From: Gammaproteobacteria bacterium
GTDB lineage: Bacteria; Pseudomonadota; Gammaproteobacteria; Chromatiales; Chromatiaceae
Direction of reading: 5' to 3'
Assembly (NCBI GenBank): GCA_009908845.1
Contig: JAAAOQ010000233.1
Coordinates: 1-36,256, forward strand
DNA: 36,256 nucleotides
Shown here: one piece after another, positions 16,272 through 24,903 of the stretch
Position numbering within the stretch: the stretch's first letter is position 1
Layout of the letters: the number at the start of each line of letters is the position of its first letter
Position numbers and translations under genes: made by a program
The notes under the pieces: model-generated
What the model saw: the letters and a program-made list of their open reading frames with translations, nothing else
Database searches by the model: none
What the model was told of the DNA's origin: nothing

Positions 16272-18190
16272 ATACTCGTTGCCGGCTCCTCGGTGCTTCT
16301 TGGTGCATAGGCGGACGGCAGGCGATCGAGTCGTTCGACGATTGCATTAGCATCGCTCGTCGGCGGCAGCAGGATTGCTTCGGGATAGTCACGCAACCGC
16401 TCGCCGATCGCACCGATGTCGAGCGCGACGATTGGCAGACCGGTGCGCATCGCCAACGATAGGGTATAGGAGAAGGTTTCCGGAATCACCGACGCGAACA
16501 AGAAGGCGTCCGGGCGCTCGCGCTCGATTAGCGTCAGCAGGTCCGCCTCGGCATACTCGCCTTGGACACTCAGGTTGGCTTCGGGCCACAAGGGAACTCG
16601 GCGGCGTATCGACCCGATGACACGCAAATCCAGCAGCAGGCCCTGGCGCGCGACCTCGATCGCCGCCGCGGACACCAGACCGAGGCCCTTGGCATCGGAC
16701 AGGCTGCCCAGCAAAAGGATCTTGCGTCGCGCTAGGCTTCGCCGCGCCAAGGGATAGTGCCCCGGATTCTCGACCTCGGGGTGCGGCCAAGTGACTAGCG
16801 GAAGCCCGGTGCGGTATCGGTTGATGCGAGTGCTGACATCGTTGCACGGGGCGATCACGCGTTCGGCGCTGGCGAGCCAGTCGAAGAAGCGCATGCGCCA
16901 TGCGCCGATATCGAGCGCCCACTCATGAGGACGTTCGGCCAGGCAGCGCTGACAGACCGAGGGCTCGGCTGGCTCCCCGCAATAAGCACCAGAGGCATCA
17001 ACGAAATGCAGCTGGGGGCAAACCGGCAGATAGTCGTGCAGGGTCACGTCATAGGGCAGTCCGAGTGTATCGGCCAGCCCAAGGATCCAGGCTGGGAAAC
17101 CCTGCACATGGTGATAATGCACGCGGCTCAGCCCGAGCGCCGCTAGCAGTTCCACCCAAGGACTCGGATCATCGGCCAATAATGGCTGATAGATGACCAG
17201 TTCTTCGCCCACGCGAAGCCAGCGGAGGACGGCCGTGCCTCCGCGTTGCGGCTGCAGTGACAACACCTCGGCTCGCGTGGACAATGCCTCGGCAAGCTGT
17301 CGAACATGGCGTTCGACACCACCACCCCAGTCGTGGCTGATGAAGACCAGGCGCGGAAGGTCGGAGCCACAGAGTCTGGCCAGATCGACGGCGCGGCGAA
17401 AGGGCCTGAGCGGATCCCGTTGATAAAAGTCGGCAACAAGTTGCCGATAATCCGGGAAGCGCGCGTCGATGAAATGCTGTGCTGTCTCGCGCCGAGCGGC
17501 GCCGGCTTCCTTGAATGATACGCCGCCTTGGTGGCGAACGAAGACATCAGCACACAACAAATTGCGCCAGCCAGCGATCCGCCCTCGCATACAGTAGTCG
17601 ACTTCCTCGCCATAGCCAGCACCGAAGCTGTGTTCATCGAAGCCACCTAATCCTTCTAGCCCGGCACGCGTCATGTACAGACAAAATCCGACACCGGTGG
17701 GCAGATCCACGATGCCTCCGGCGTTATGCCGACGGAACAGGTCATCAAGGGCGGCGGTGTCCAGTTCGGGTGGTAGAGCGTTCTCCTCACCGATGCGCGG
17801 ATAGCTGCAAATGCTCGCGTTATTGGAGAAGGGCGTGACGGTGGCGATGCGGTAGTCGGTGGCGGCACAGGCATGTAGCCGATCGAGCCAGTCATTGGCC
17901 ACTTCGGTATCGCTGTTCAGCAGGACAACATCACGTTCGCGATGCAACCACATACCGCGGTTGGCGGTGGCCACGAAGCCTCGATTCTCGGGCTGACGGA
18001 TCAGTTCGACGCGAGGATCATTGACCAAGGTGTCGAGGTATTGCCGCAGCTCGGCCTCTGGGGAGGCGTCATCGATGACGATGACTTGGTGCGGCGTGCG
18101 TTGGGGCCAGCGGAATACCGATTCAATACAGACGCGCGTTTCCTCGGCGCCCCGGTACACGGGGACGATGATGTCGACAACAGGTTCCAT
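16268..18190 (-). CDS. Bifunctional GT2-GT4 glycosyltransferase
   Basis: This protein of 640 aa begins with a GT2 domain (about residues 1-270): DIIVPVYRGAEETRVC, VIVIDDASPEAELR, RQPENRGFVATAN, VVLLNSDTEV, GGFDEHSFGAGYGEEVDYC. A second GT-B domain follows (about 280-640) with LVFISHDWGGGVERHVRQL, a cysteine cluster YCGEP..SVCQRC, KILLLGSLSDAKGLGL and the acceptor/donor loop PETFSYTLSLAMRTGLPIVALD. Such fusions assemble repeat units of O-antigen or exopolysaccharide. The start ATG has AGGA just upstream, overlapping the end of kdsD, which stops 5 bases away. It is coupled to the following glycosyltransferase by a 4-base overlap. Sugar specificity is not readable. Confidence 0.88.
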   Translation of the reverse strand: MEPVVDIIVPVYRGAEETRVCIESVFRWPQRTPHQVIVIDDASPEAELRQYLDTLVNDPRVELIRQPENRGFVATANRGMWLHRERDVVLLNSDTEVANDWLDRLHACAATDYRIATVTPFSNNASICSYPRIGEENALPPELDTAALDDLFRRHNAGGIVDLPTGVGFCLYMTRAGLEGLGGFDEHSFGAGYGEEVDYCMRGRIAGWRNLLCADVFVRHQGGVSFKEAGAARRETAQHFIDARFPDYRQLVADFYQRDPLRPFRRAVDLARLCGSDLPRLVFISHDWGGGVERHVRQLAEALSTRAEVLSLQPQRGGTAVLRWLRVGEELVIYQPLLADDPSPWVELLAALGLSRVHYHHVQGFPAWILGLADTLGLPYDVTLHDYLPVCPQLHFVDASGAYCGEPAEPSVCQRCLAERPHEWALDIGAWRMRFFDWLASAERVIAPCNDVSTRINRYRTGLPLVTWPHPEVENPGHYPLARRSLARRKILLLGSLSDAKGLGLVSAAAIEVARQGLLLDLRVIGSIRRRVPLWPEANLSVQGEYAEADLLTLIERERPDAFLFASVIPETFSYTLSLAMRTGLPIVALDIGAIGERLRDYPEAILLPPTSDANAIVERLDRLPSAYAPRSTEEPATSM

Positions 18191-18195
18191 CAGTC

Positions 18196-19395
18196 CTATT
18201 TCTGTACAACACCTACCACCTGCTCACCATCGACCACGACGAGCAGGGTAATGTGATGCTTGGCCATCAGCTCGATGGCCATATGCATATTGCTATCGAC
18301 GCCGATCGTGACAGGGTTTGCCGTCATCAGATCAGCGGCAGTGCGGCTAAAGAAGGTCTGACGATATCTTTGGACCGCTCGCCGCAGGTCGCCATCGGTG
18401 ATCACACCGACGACCTGTCCACCATCATCGCTGACTAGCGCGATCCCGAGACCGCCATCGGTAACCGCCGTGAGCACCTGATCAGCAGTCGCCTGGGCGC
18501 TGATAAACGGAAGATTATCACTGCGCATCTCGGCGCGGACGCGCTGCAGGAGGCGTTTTCCAAGGCTGCCACCCGGATGAAAGCGAGCAAAATGATGGGC
18601 TTGGAAATCACGCGCCTTCATCAGGGCGACGGCCAATGCGTCCCCCATAGCCAAGGTTGCTGTCGTCGAGGCTGTCGGGGCGAGTTGCAGCGGACAGGCC
18701 TCGCGCGAAACGTGAACAGAGAGATGCACGGTACTGTGCTGAGCAAGGGTGGAGCGGCCGTTGCCGGTCATCGCGATGATACTATTTCCGTTCTCTTGCA
18801 GGAATGGCAGCAGCTTGAGCAATTCCTCAGTTTCGCCGGAATGGGAGATTGCCACGAAGATATCCTCAGGCGTGACCATGCCGAGATCGCCGTGGAAGGC
18901 CTCGCCGGGATGCATGAAGAACGATGGCGTGCCAGTGCTGGCCAAGGTCGAGGCGATCTTCTTGCCGATGATCCCGGACTTACCCATGCCGCAGACAATC
19001 ACGCGGCCAGCGGTGCCCAAGATGAGCTTGACCGCATCGGTGAAACGGCCGTCGAGGTTGGCCTCAAGGTCGACGATTGCCTGCGCCTCGATCTGCAGGA
19101 CCTCGCGGGCTACCTCGGCGTGGTTGGCCGTTTCCTGATTTGTTTGCCAGAGGCTTGGCGGGCTTGGCGCCAATGCTGACGCGACTGGTGAGTCCGCTTG
19201 CAGGGGCGGCTCCGAGCTGGAATCCGGGTTCGGCTTCGAGCCAGCGGCCACGCCGGAAGACTGCCTAGCCTGCTGTGTAGTTTGATGATCGGGCGCCTCG
19301 CTGGGCTGCTGGATGGCTCCGTTGCCAGGCGCCTGAAGATAGGCAGGGGTCACTTCAGGGTGCGAACGCAGGTGAGGCGGGGTCGGGTCCGACAT
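18196..19395 (-). CDS. kdsD: Arabinose-5-phosphate isomerase (KpsF/GutQ family) with unusual N-terminal extension
   Basis: This protein of 399 aa interconverts ribulose-5-phosphate and arabinose-5-phosphate, the first step towards Kdo. The SIS domain shows VIVCGMGKSGIIGKKIAST, SFFMHPGEAFHGDLGMV, AISHSGETEELL, LAPTASTTATLAMGDALAVA and the catalytic FHPGGSLGKRLL. Two CBS domains end the protein (GIALVSDDGGQVVGVITDGDLR and AIELMAKHHITLLVVVDGEQVVGVV). KdsD proteins are usually near 330 aa; here about 75 extra N-terminal residues rich in Pro, Ser, Gln and Ala precede the normal start region. ATG 19395, 4 bases after the gspD stop, is the likeliest start, though a longer frame begins at 19455 inside gspD. 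It sits between the T2SS set and the glycosyltransferases. Confidence 0.92.
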   Translation of the reverse strand: MSDPTPPHLRSHPEVTPAYLQAPGNGAIQQPSEAPDHQTTQQARQSSGVAAGSKPNPDSSSEPPLQADSPVASALAPSPPSLWQTNQETANHAEVAREVLQIEAQAIVDLEANLDGRFTDAVKLILGTAGRVIVCGMGKSGIIGKKIASTLASTGTPSFFMHPGEAFHGDLGMVTPEDIFVAISHSGETEELLKLLPFLQENGNSIIAMTGNGRSTLAQHSTVHLSVHVSREACPLQLAPTASTTATLAMGDALAVALMKARDFQAHHFARFHPGGSLGKRLLQRVRAEMRSDNLPFISAQATADQVLTAVTDGGLGIALVSDDGGQVVGVITDGDLRRAVQRYRQTFFSRTAADLMTANPVTIGVDSNMHMAIELMAKHHITLLVVVDGEQVVGVVQK

Positions 19396-19399
19396 GGGC

Positions 19400-21619
19400 T
19401 CAGAAGCGCGGATCGAGGTTCTTGACCTTGCGGCGGAAATCACGGGTGACCGCATCGATGTCGCTGTCGCCGGCGATCACGCGCGGGGTCAGGACGACGA
19501 CAAGCTCGGTGCGGCGTGCATCCCTGCTGGTCTGCCCGAAGAGCGGGCCGATGATTGGCGCCCGGTAGAGGCCCGGCACACCGGACTTGCCACCCGAGCT
19601 CTCATCCTCGATCAGGCCGCCGAGGACGACCGCTTGGCCGGAGCGCACGGCGACGTTGCTCGTGATGTTCCGCGTGCGGAAGGACGGGGCGTTATTCGTC
19701 TGAATCGATGCGGCATCGGGGATGACGGAGCTGACCTCCTGGTCGATCTGCATCTGCACCAGGCCGCCCGGGGTGACCCGCGGTGTCACAGAGAGCTGGA
19801 CACCGGTCTTGCGGTATTCGATCTGGTTGATGATCCGGTCGGTGACAGCCGTTCCTTGCTGCTGGGTCGTTGGAACCGGCACCTCGTCGCCGACCTGGAT
19901 GTTGGCCTCTTGGTTGTCCATGACCATCACCGATGGAGAAGAGAGCACATTGACCAGGTTGTCTTCGGCCAGGGCCGAGAGGGTCGCTCGGATCTCGCTC
20001 GGGCGCAGCACGACCGACCAGTTGAAGCCCTGGAAATTCGGCACCGGTACGTTGGAATCGTCGGTCGCGATCAATGATTGCCGGCTTTGATAATCGTCGA
20101 CGGCCGGCCCCTTGAAGCGCCATTGCACGCCATAGCGCAGGCTGCCGGTGAGCTGGATCTCGACGATGGTCGCTTCGACCAGGACCTGCAGCGGCACGAT
20201 GTCGAGCTCCTTGAGCGCACTGAGGATGCGCTTGTAGTCGCGCGGGCTCGAGCGCACCAGCAGCGAGTTGTTGGTGTTGTCGGCGACGATGCTGACCTCG
20301 GAGGTCAGGGTCAACGAGCTGGCGGTGGCACCGCGGGAGCGCGCGCCGGACTCACCGCCAGCGGTACCCGCCTCGCCCTCGGCGCCGCCGATGGCGGCCT
20401 GATTCAGGCCGGGTGCCACGCCGCCGATGCTGCGGCGGCTGCTCGCGCCGCCTTCGTCCGAGAACAGCTTGGTGAGGATGTCGGCCAGGTTCTCCGCGTC
20501 ACCGTGACGGACCCGGTAGACATAGAGCCGGCGGGCCGCATCGCCGGATGCCTCGGCCATGTCAAGCCGCTTGATCCAGTCCTCCATCCGCGCGAGGTAG
20601 CTCGGCTGCGGCGAGACCACGAGCAGCGCGTTCGACGTCTCGATCGGGATGAACCGAAACAGTCCCTTCGCGGCGTCGACGCTGTCATCGGCGAGCAAGG
20701 TCTCGAGCTGGGTGACGACATCTCCGACCTTCGCATACTCCAGCGAGAAGAAGCCCACCGAGAGTCCGGCCATCCAGTCGACATCGAACATCTGGATGGT
20801 ATCCAGCATCGTGGTCATCTCAGGGCCGGTGCCAGCGATGACGATCAGATTGCGCAGCGTGTCGACGCGCACGATGCTGCCCTCGGGCGCGAGCGGCTCG
20901 AGGATATTGGCGATCTCCTCGGCGCCGACATACTCGAGCGGGACGACCTGCACAGCATAACCCTCGGGCAGCGCCCGCTCGGAGCCACCGAGCTGAGGCA
21001 CGACCCGCCCCTGGACCGCGTTGGCGATCGGCACGACCTCATAGTTGCCGCCGCGCCGGACCAGGGCCGCGTTGTTCATGCGCAGCAGGGTCTCGAGGGT
21101 GGGGAGGAGCAGCTCGCGGCTGATCGGGCTGGCGGTGGTCAGCGAGGCCGTCCCTTGAACCGCTGGGTGCAGCGTGTAGTTGAGCTCGAGCACATCGCCG
21201 AGGATGATCTTGACCACCTCGCGGATATCGGTATTGTCAAAGTTGAGGGTGACATCGGCGCCCTGGATGTCCGGAGACGTCGAGCGCGGTGCCCGCACCG
21301 GCCGGACGAAGGTGCCGGTACCGGTCTGGATCGAGTCCCCGCGCTCACCGACCCGATCCTCCTCCAACTGAATGCCTCTGTCGTCGCGAAACGAGCGGAA
21401 GGGTTCCGCGTCCGATCCGTCGGCGAGCCGGTGACCCTCGGCGCTGCCGACCTTCTCGGTGGGGTCCCAGACCAGGCTGCTGCACCCCAAGGGCATCAGG
21501 CAAAGCACCAGCACGAGCAGCAGTCGCCAAGCAGCCGAAGCGCTAGGCCGCTCGCTGCCGAGCGCGCCGGGCCATTGGTATTGCAAGCGAGCGAAGAACC
21601 GCTGGTTATCGATCATCAT
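19400..21619 (-). CDS. gspD: Type II secretion outer-membrane secretin GspD
   Basis: This protein of 739 aa forms the outer-membrane channel of the T2SS. A hydrophobic signal ending MPLGC (Cys 46) suggests a lipoprotein, although proline at -3 makes the lipobox imperfect. The periplasmic N domains are visible (VTLNFDNTDIREVVKIILGD; YEVVPIANAVQGRVV; VRVDTLRNLIVIAGT; VYRVRHGDAENLADIL). The secretin core follows, with VEATIVEIQLTGSLRYGVQW, VGDEVPVPTT and VVLGGLIEDESSGGKSGVPG, then FGQTSRDARRTELVVVLTPRVI. A Gly/Ser/Ala-rich spacer lies in the N3 region. The frame opens at 21736, but the ATG pair at 21619/21616, overlapping the end of gspN, gives the expected N-terminus. No GspS pilotin is seen in the window. 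Confidence 0.95.
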   Translation of the reverse strand: MMIDNQRFFARLQYQWPGALGSERPSASAAWRLLLVLVLCLMPLGCSSLVWDPTEKVGSAEGHRLADGSDAEPFRSFRDDRGIQLEEDRVGERGDSIQTGTGTFVRPVRAPRSTSPDIQGADVTLNFDNTDIREVVKIILGDVLELNYTLHPAVQGTASLTTASPISRELLLPTLETLLRMNNAALVRRGGNYEVVPIANAVQGRVVPQLGGSERALPEGYAVQVVPLEYVGAEEIANILEPLAPEGSIVRVDTLRNLIVIAGTGPEMTTMLDTIQMFDVDWMAGLSVGFFSLEYAKVGDVVTQLETLLADDSVDAAKGLFRFIPIETSNALLVVSPQPSYLARMEDWIKRLDMAEASGDAARRLYVYRVRHGDAENLADILTKLFSDEGGASSRRSIGGVAPGLNQAAIGGAEGEAGTAGGESGARSRGATASSLTLTSEVSIVADNTNNSLLVRSSPRDYKRILSALKELDIVPLQVLVEATIVEIQLTGSLRYGVQWRFKGPAVDDYQSRQSLIATDDSNVPVPNFQGFNWSVVLRPSEIRATLSALAEDNLVNVLSSPSVMVMDNQEANIQVGDEVPVPTTQQQGTAVTDRIINQIEYRKTGVQLSVTPRVTPGGLVQMQIDQEVSSVIPDAASIQTNNAPSFRTRNITSNVAVRSGQAVVLGGLIEDESSGGKSGVPGLYRAPIIGPLFGQTSRDARRTELVVVLTPRVIAGDSDIDAVTRDFRRKVKNLDPRF

Positions 21620-22208
21620 CGGCGCCGGTGTTCTGCGATGCAGGGGCGGGCTTCCGTGGCGTTCGCGCTGGCAGACGTCTGGCCTCGCGGCGTTGCGTCG
21701 GCGGAGGACGCCGGACAGGAGGTGCGTTGAAGTCATTCAATTCTATCGTTTCGCTTTGGCCCTGTCGCTCGAAACGCACCCGATCCGGTTCGATCGCTGT
21801 GATCGCCCAGCCTTCGTAGTCGTCACCCAGCCGCTTTTTGACCAAAGTGTTACGCTGGGCCTGAGGGACGAGCCAGACCGTTGCGAGAGTCGGACTCTGG
21901 ATCAGGATGGCATTGACATCGAGTCCTGCGAGCTCCTCGGCGGTCGCGGCATCAGTGTCCTGAACGGGAGCAGGCTCATCCGAGGGTGGGCGTCGGTCCG
22001 GGCTGAACAGCGGTCTCTCCGCAACAGATACATAGTCCTCCGCCGTCCGGCTGTCATCCAGTGCAACCGATGGCTGCGCGGGCGGCTCGGGCAAGTCGAC
22101 GGTGCCGGAGCCTGGCGCCGCAGGCGGTGCCGGGGGCCAGTTGCGCCATTGCAGCACGACCGCCAACGCAAGCACCGCGATGAGCGAGATCAGCACCGGC
22201 CTCATCAT
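21606..22208 (-). CDS. gspN: Type II secretion protein N (XpsN/GspC-like HR-domain protein)
   Basis: This protein of 200 aa has one N-terminal membrane helix (about residues 3-20), a proline-rich periplasmic linker, then an HR-like region: YVSVAERPLFSPDRRPP, LDVNAILIQSPTLATVWLV, VKKRLGDDYEGWAITAIEPDRVRFERQG. In the T2SS this domain links the inner-membrane platform (GspL/M) to the secretin N0 domain. Position between gspM and gspD matches XpsN of Xanthomonas, which takes the role of GspC. There is no PDZ domain, and the C-terminus is Arg/Pro-rich. ATG 22208 overlaps the gspM stop (ATGA), and the gspD start overlaps its end by about 14 bases. Confidence 0.82.
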   Translation of the reverse strand: MMRPVLISLIAVLALAVVLQWRNWPPAPPAAPGSGTVDLPEPPAQPSVALDDSRTAEDYVSVAERPLFSPDRRPPSDEPAPVQDTDAATAEELAGLDVNAILIQSPTLATVWLVPQAQRNTLVKKRLGDDYEGWAITAIEPDRVRFERQGQSETIELNDFNAPPVRRPPPTQRREARRLPARTPRKPAPASQNTGADDDR

Positions 22209-22816
22209 GAGGCACTCCGCAGCGAATAGCCGAAGATGTCCAAGCGCACGGTCAGTTGGTCTTCCGGTGTCGCGCTCGACCCGCCGCGCGAGCCTCCACG
22301 GGTGACACGCCGGACCCTCCGCGTGCTGGCGCGGATGGACATCTGATCGACGAACAAGAACGGCCGAGCCTCTTCGAGCCGGAACAGCAGGTCGAGCAAC
22401 TGGTCGGTCTGGGCCTGGATCTGGACGCGCAGACGTACGCGGGGCGGCGAATCGCCCTCCTGGGTCGGAAGGATCTGTGCGCTGATCGGGCGGGCGTCGA
22501 CGGCGCGGATCATCTCCTGTACGCGGCGCTGCAGGGCCGCGCCAGCGAGCGCCGGGGTGGCCTCATCGAAGGAGAAGGCCTTGAAGTCGTCATTCGTCCG
22601 TTCGCGGGCGAGCTCCTCGCGCAGCATCGGTAGCGTGGCCACGATACGCTGATAACGCTGTATCTGGTCCCGATCGTCAGCGATGCGCCTGGAGAGCTCG
22701 TCTCGCTCGCTCCACCAGGGTATGCCGACGGCAGCGACCAGGGTCAGCGGCAACAGCAGCAGCAGCGACCAGGCGATCAGACACTGCCTTGGATCGGCCG
22801 ATTCGGACGGGCTCAT
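22205..22816 (-). CDS. gspM: Type II secretion inner-membrane protein GspM
   Basis: This protein of 203 aa has a short cytoplasmic tail, one membrane helix (about residues 14-33), a coiled-coil segment (ERDELSRRIADDRDQIQRYQRI) and a ferredoxin-like periplasmic domain (LQRRVQEMIRAVDA, RVRLRVQIQAQTDQLLDLLFRLEEARPFLFVDQM). This matches the GspM subtype found in xps-like operons. It forms the assembly platform with GspL and GspF. The start ATG 22816 lies in the second copy of a 14-bp tandem duplication that spans the gspL/gspM junction. Confidence 0.88.
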   Translation of the reverse strand: MSPSESADPRQCLIAWSLLLLLPLTLVAAVGIPWWSERDELSRRIADDRDQIQRYQRIVATLPMLREELARERTNDDFKAFSFDEATPALAGAALQRRVQEMIRAVDARPISAQILPTQEGDSPPRVRLRVQIQAQTDQLLDLLFRLEEARPFLFVDQMSIRASTRRVRRVTRGGSRGGSSATPEDQLTVRLDIFGYSLRSAS

Positions 22817-22836
22817 GGAGATGGGCTCATGGAGAT
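22809..22836. repeat. 14-bp perfect tandem duplication at the gspL/gspM junction
   Basis: Two identical 14-bp copies (GGGCTCATGGAGAT on the plus strand, 22809-22822 and 22823-22836) lie head to tail. One copy contains the gspL stop and the other the gspM start, so an ancestral ATGA stop/start overlap appears to have been split into a 10-bp gap. Confidence 0.9.
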
Positions 22837-23933
22837 GGCCTTTCGTAGTCGAAGGCGATGTGGAAGCGCTCGTTGCCGGAGCTGGCGACCTGCATCACCG
22901 GGGAGCGGAAGGTGACGTTGCGGATGCCAGGACCATTCTCGAGCAGGGCGATCAGGGCCGTCGCCTGGGTCGATTCGCCACGGATATCGACCTCGCCATC
23001 CCGGTAGTTGAGGGTCTGCACCCAGGTGCCGTCCGGAAGCAGATCGGTGAGCTCGCGCAGCAGGTCGGTCATCCTCGGCGCCTCGGCCTTGCGCTGCAGC
23101 ACCGCGACACTGCCCAGGCGGGCCTGCTCAAGCTCCTCGCGGACCTGGCTGACCTCCGCCGCCTGGGCACGCAGGTCTCGCAGCCGGCCCTCGAGGACGT
23201 GGTGGGTCTGCTGTCGCTGCCACAGTGGCGAGATCAGGAGGACCAGCACGAGTAGCAGCAGGATCCCGCCAAGCGCCGCGTTGATGAGCAGGCCGAGGCG
23301 CTGCCGCCGCGGACGCTCGACAGGCGGCAGCAGATTGGCGCCGTCCCAAGCGCCGGACCAGGTCAAGCGATCCGCTGGGGCCTCGATTCGGCGCAGATAG
23401 TCGAGCCAGCCGCGCGGCTGATCACGGCGGCAGATCGCCAGTTCGACGTTGAGCTGCTTCTCGGCACCTTGGTCGCCCAGGATACGGGCGTCGAAGTAGA
23501 CATCCTCCCGGCTGAACGGGGTGAGCCGGTCGATCTCGTAGCCGAGGACGGTACGGAGCTGGTCGCGGACCTGGGCCGGGAGCCGCAATCTGCGGAGCAG
23601 GACCGCGTCCGCGGGCAGCTCGAGCAGGGTCTCGACCCAGGCTGGACGCTGCCGCTCAGCGGCTTGGCCGGGCAGGCGCTCGGCCCGGATATCCAGCGCA
23701 AGGTCCCCGAGCTGCTGCCGGTGGCCGCCGGCCTCACGCATCACGCGCGCCTGGGTGCCATCGACCTCGATGACGCGGCGCGGACGTCGCTCGGCGATCC
23801 AGTTGCGCAGCCGCGGCGGTAAGCACTGCGGCAGCTGCTGCAGCCAGCGCTGTAGCCAGCGCGGCCGCGCCTGCGCGAGGAGACGACCGTTGAATGGGAG
23901 GCGCAGGGCGTCTAGCCGGGGGGTCAGCGACAT
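22827..23933 (-). CDS. gspL: Type II secretion inner-membrane protein GspL (PilN-like C-terminus)
   Basis: This protein of 368 aa carries a cytoplasmic part with features of the GspL/PilM-type fold: RRVIEVDGTQARVM, LPADAVLLRRLRLPAQVRDQL and EIDRLTPFSREDVYFDARI. One membrane helix follows (about residues 255-277, LGLLINAALGGILLLLVLVL). A periplasmic coiled coil plus PilN-type ferredoxin-like domain ends the protein (LLRELTDLLPDGTWVQTLNYRDGEVDIRGES). It connects the GspE ATPase to the platform. The open frame extends upstream to 24251, but that stretch overlaps gspK and has no GspL character. ATG 23933, 16 bases after the gspK stop, is the natural start. Confidence 0.9.
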   Translation of the reverse strand: MSLTPRLDALRLPFNGRLLAQARPRWLQRWLQQLPQCLPPRLRNWIAERRPRRVIEVDGTQARVMREAGGHRQQLGDLALDIRAERLPGQAAERQRPAWVETLLELPADAVLLRRLRLPAQVRDQLRTVLGYEIDRLTPFSREDVYFDARILGDQGAEKQLNVELAICRRDQPRGWLDYLRRIEAPADRLTWSGAWDGANLLPPVERPRRQRLGLLINAALGGILLLLVLVLLISPLWQRQQTHHVLEGRLRDLRAQAAEVSQVREELEQARLGSVAVLQRKAEAPRMTDLLRELTDLLPDGTWVQTLNYRDGEVDIRGESTQATALIALLENGPGIRNVTFRSPVMQVASSGNERFHIAFDYERPSP

Positions 23934-23949
23934 CGGTGGGTGCCAGGAT

Positions 23950-24903
23950 TCAGAAACCCTCAGTATAGTCAGCTGCGGGGTCCGGCGGGCTGGCGAGACC
24001 ATAACGCCGCCAGAGGATCTGGAACGGTTGGCCGCGCTCGCCGGGGATGCGCAGCAATGCCTGCATGGTCCGGCCGCCGCCGTCGGCGTTGCGTTGACTG
24101 ACCTGCGCCCGGTAGACCGGACCGCCGCGGTCAACAGGGGTCGCGGCTTGCGCGGCCTCCTCGAAGAGCGGCTGGTCGCGCTCGAGCACGAGCTGGCGCG
24201 CGTTCTCGAGCAGCAGCCCCTGGGTGACGGCCAATACCTCGGCCGTCGCATAGGTCGTCGAGACGCGATCCCCGGTGTCGGCGACCGTCAGATGGGGCGC
24301 CAGGCGGCGGTAGAGCGCCGGCGTCATGCCGAGCACCTGCTGGAGCTCATCGACACTGCGAAAAGGTCCGTCGCGCGCGCCGAAGGAACGACCGGCAGCG
24401 AGGTAATCAGGGTCCTCGGCACCATTCAGGAGCACAAGGTCATCGGGATCACGCCAGTCGAGGATCGCATCGGCGAGCTGGTCGCGCTGGACCTCGTCGA
24501 AGCCTTCTTCGCCCTGAGCGAGCTCGATCAAGGTCGCAAGCTGGTCCCGCGGGATGCTGTTCAGATTGAGCCGGGCGGCCTCGTCGAACAGCCGCAGCTC
24601 GAGACGGGCGCCGCCGAGCTGCAGTTCGCGAGGTTGTCCATCCGGCACCCAGACGGTGCTTGCATCCTCAGGTGTCAGGAGCGGGGTGCTGAGCAGGTTC
24701 AGCGCGGCTAGATTCAGCACCGCATCGGCCTGGGCGCGAAACCGGGCGGCCTCGATCTGATTGGCGGTCAGCGCCGACTGGGTGCGCTGGGTCGTGGTCA
24801 GGCCGAGCGCCATTACGGTCAGTAAGGCGAGCACCCACATCACCAGCACCAACACGATCCCGCGCTCGCGGCAAGCGTCAGCGAAGCGATTCGTCTGCAT
24901 CAC
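23950..24903 (-). CDS. gspK: Type II secretion minor pseudopilin GspK
   Basis: This protein of 317 aa has a prepilin leader ending RERG, followed by the hydrophobic helix IVLVLVMWVLALLTV. As usual for GspK, glutamate is missing at mature position 5, consistent with a tip subunit. The large globular domain shows LRLFDEAARLNLNSIPRDQL, ADAILDWRDPDD and FRSVDELQQVLGMTPALYRRL, the GspK alpha-domain and helix-hairpin-helix hallmarks. It caps the pseudopilus with GspI and GspJ. The first ATG at 24903 overlaps gspJ by 26 bases; a second ATG follows directly at 24900. Confidence 0.93.
   Translation of the reverse strand: MMQTNRFADACRERGIVLVLVMWVLALLTVMALGLTTTQRTQSALTANQIEAARFRAQADAVLNLAALNLLSTPLLTPEDASTVWVPDGQPRELQLGGARLELRLFDEAARLNLNSIPRDQLATLIELAQGEEGFDEVQRDQLADAILDWRDPDDLVLLNGAEDPDYLAAGRSFGARDGPFRSVDELQQVLGMTPALYRRLAPHLTVADTGDRVSTTYATAEVLAVTQGLLLENARQLVLERDQPLFEEAAQAATPVDRGGPVYRAQVSQRNADGGGRTMQALLRIPGERGQPFQILWRRYGLASPPDPAADYTEGF

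Noticed and set aside
20078-21730. 550-aa open frame on the plus strand antisense to gspD
   Set aside because: It is the mirror of a clear secretin gene in GC-rich DNA, rich in Arg/Asp/His and without any recognisable domain.
23934-24251. Upstream extension of the gspL frame
   Set aside because: This part overlaps gspK and lacks GspL features; ATG 23933 gives a normal protein.
23950-24903. Missing Glu5 in GspK taken as a defect
   Set aside because: GspK pseudopilins normally lack this glutamate, so it is expected.
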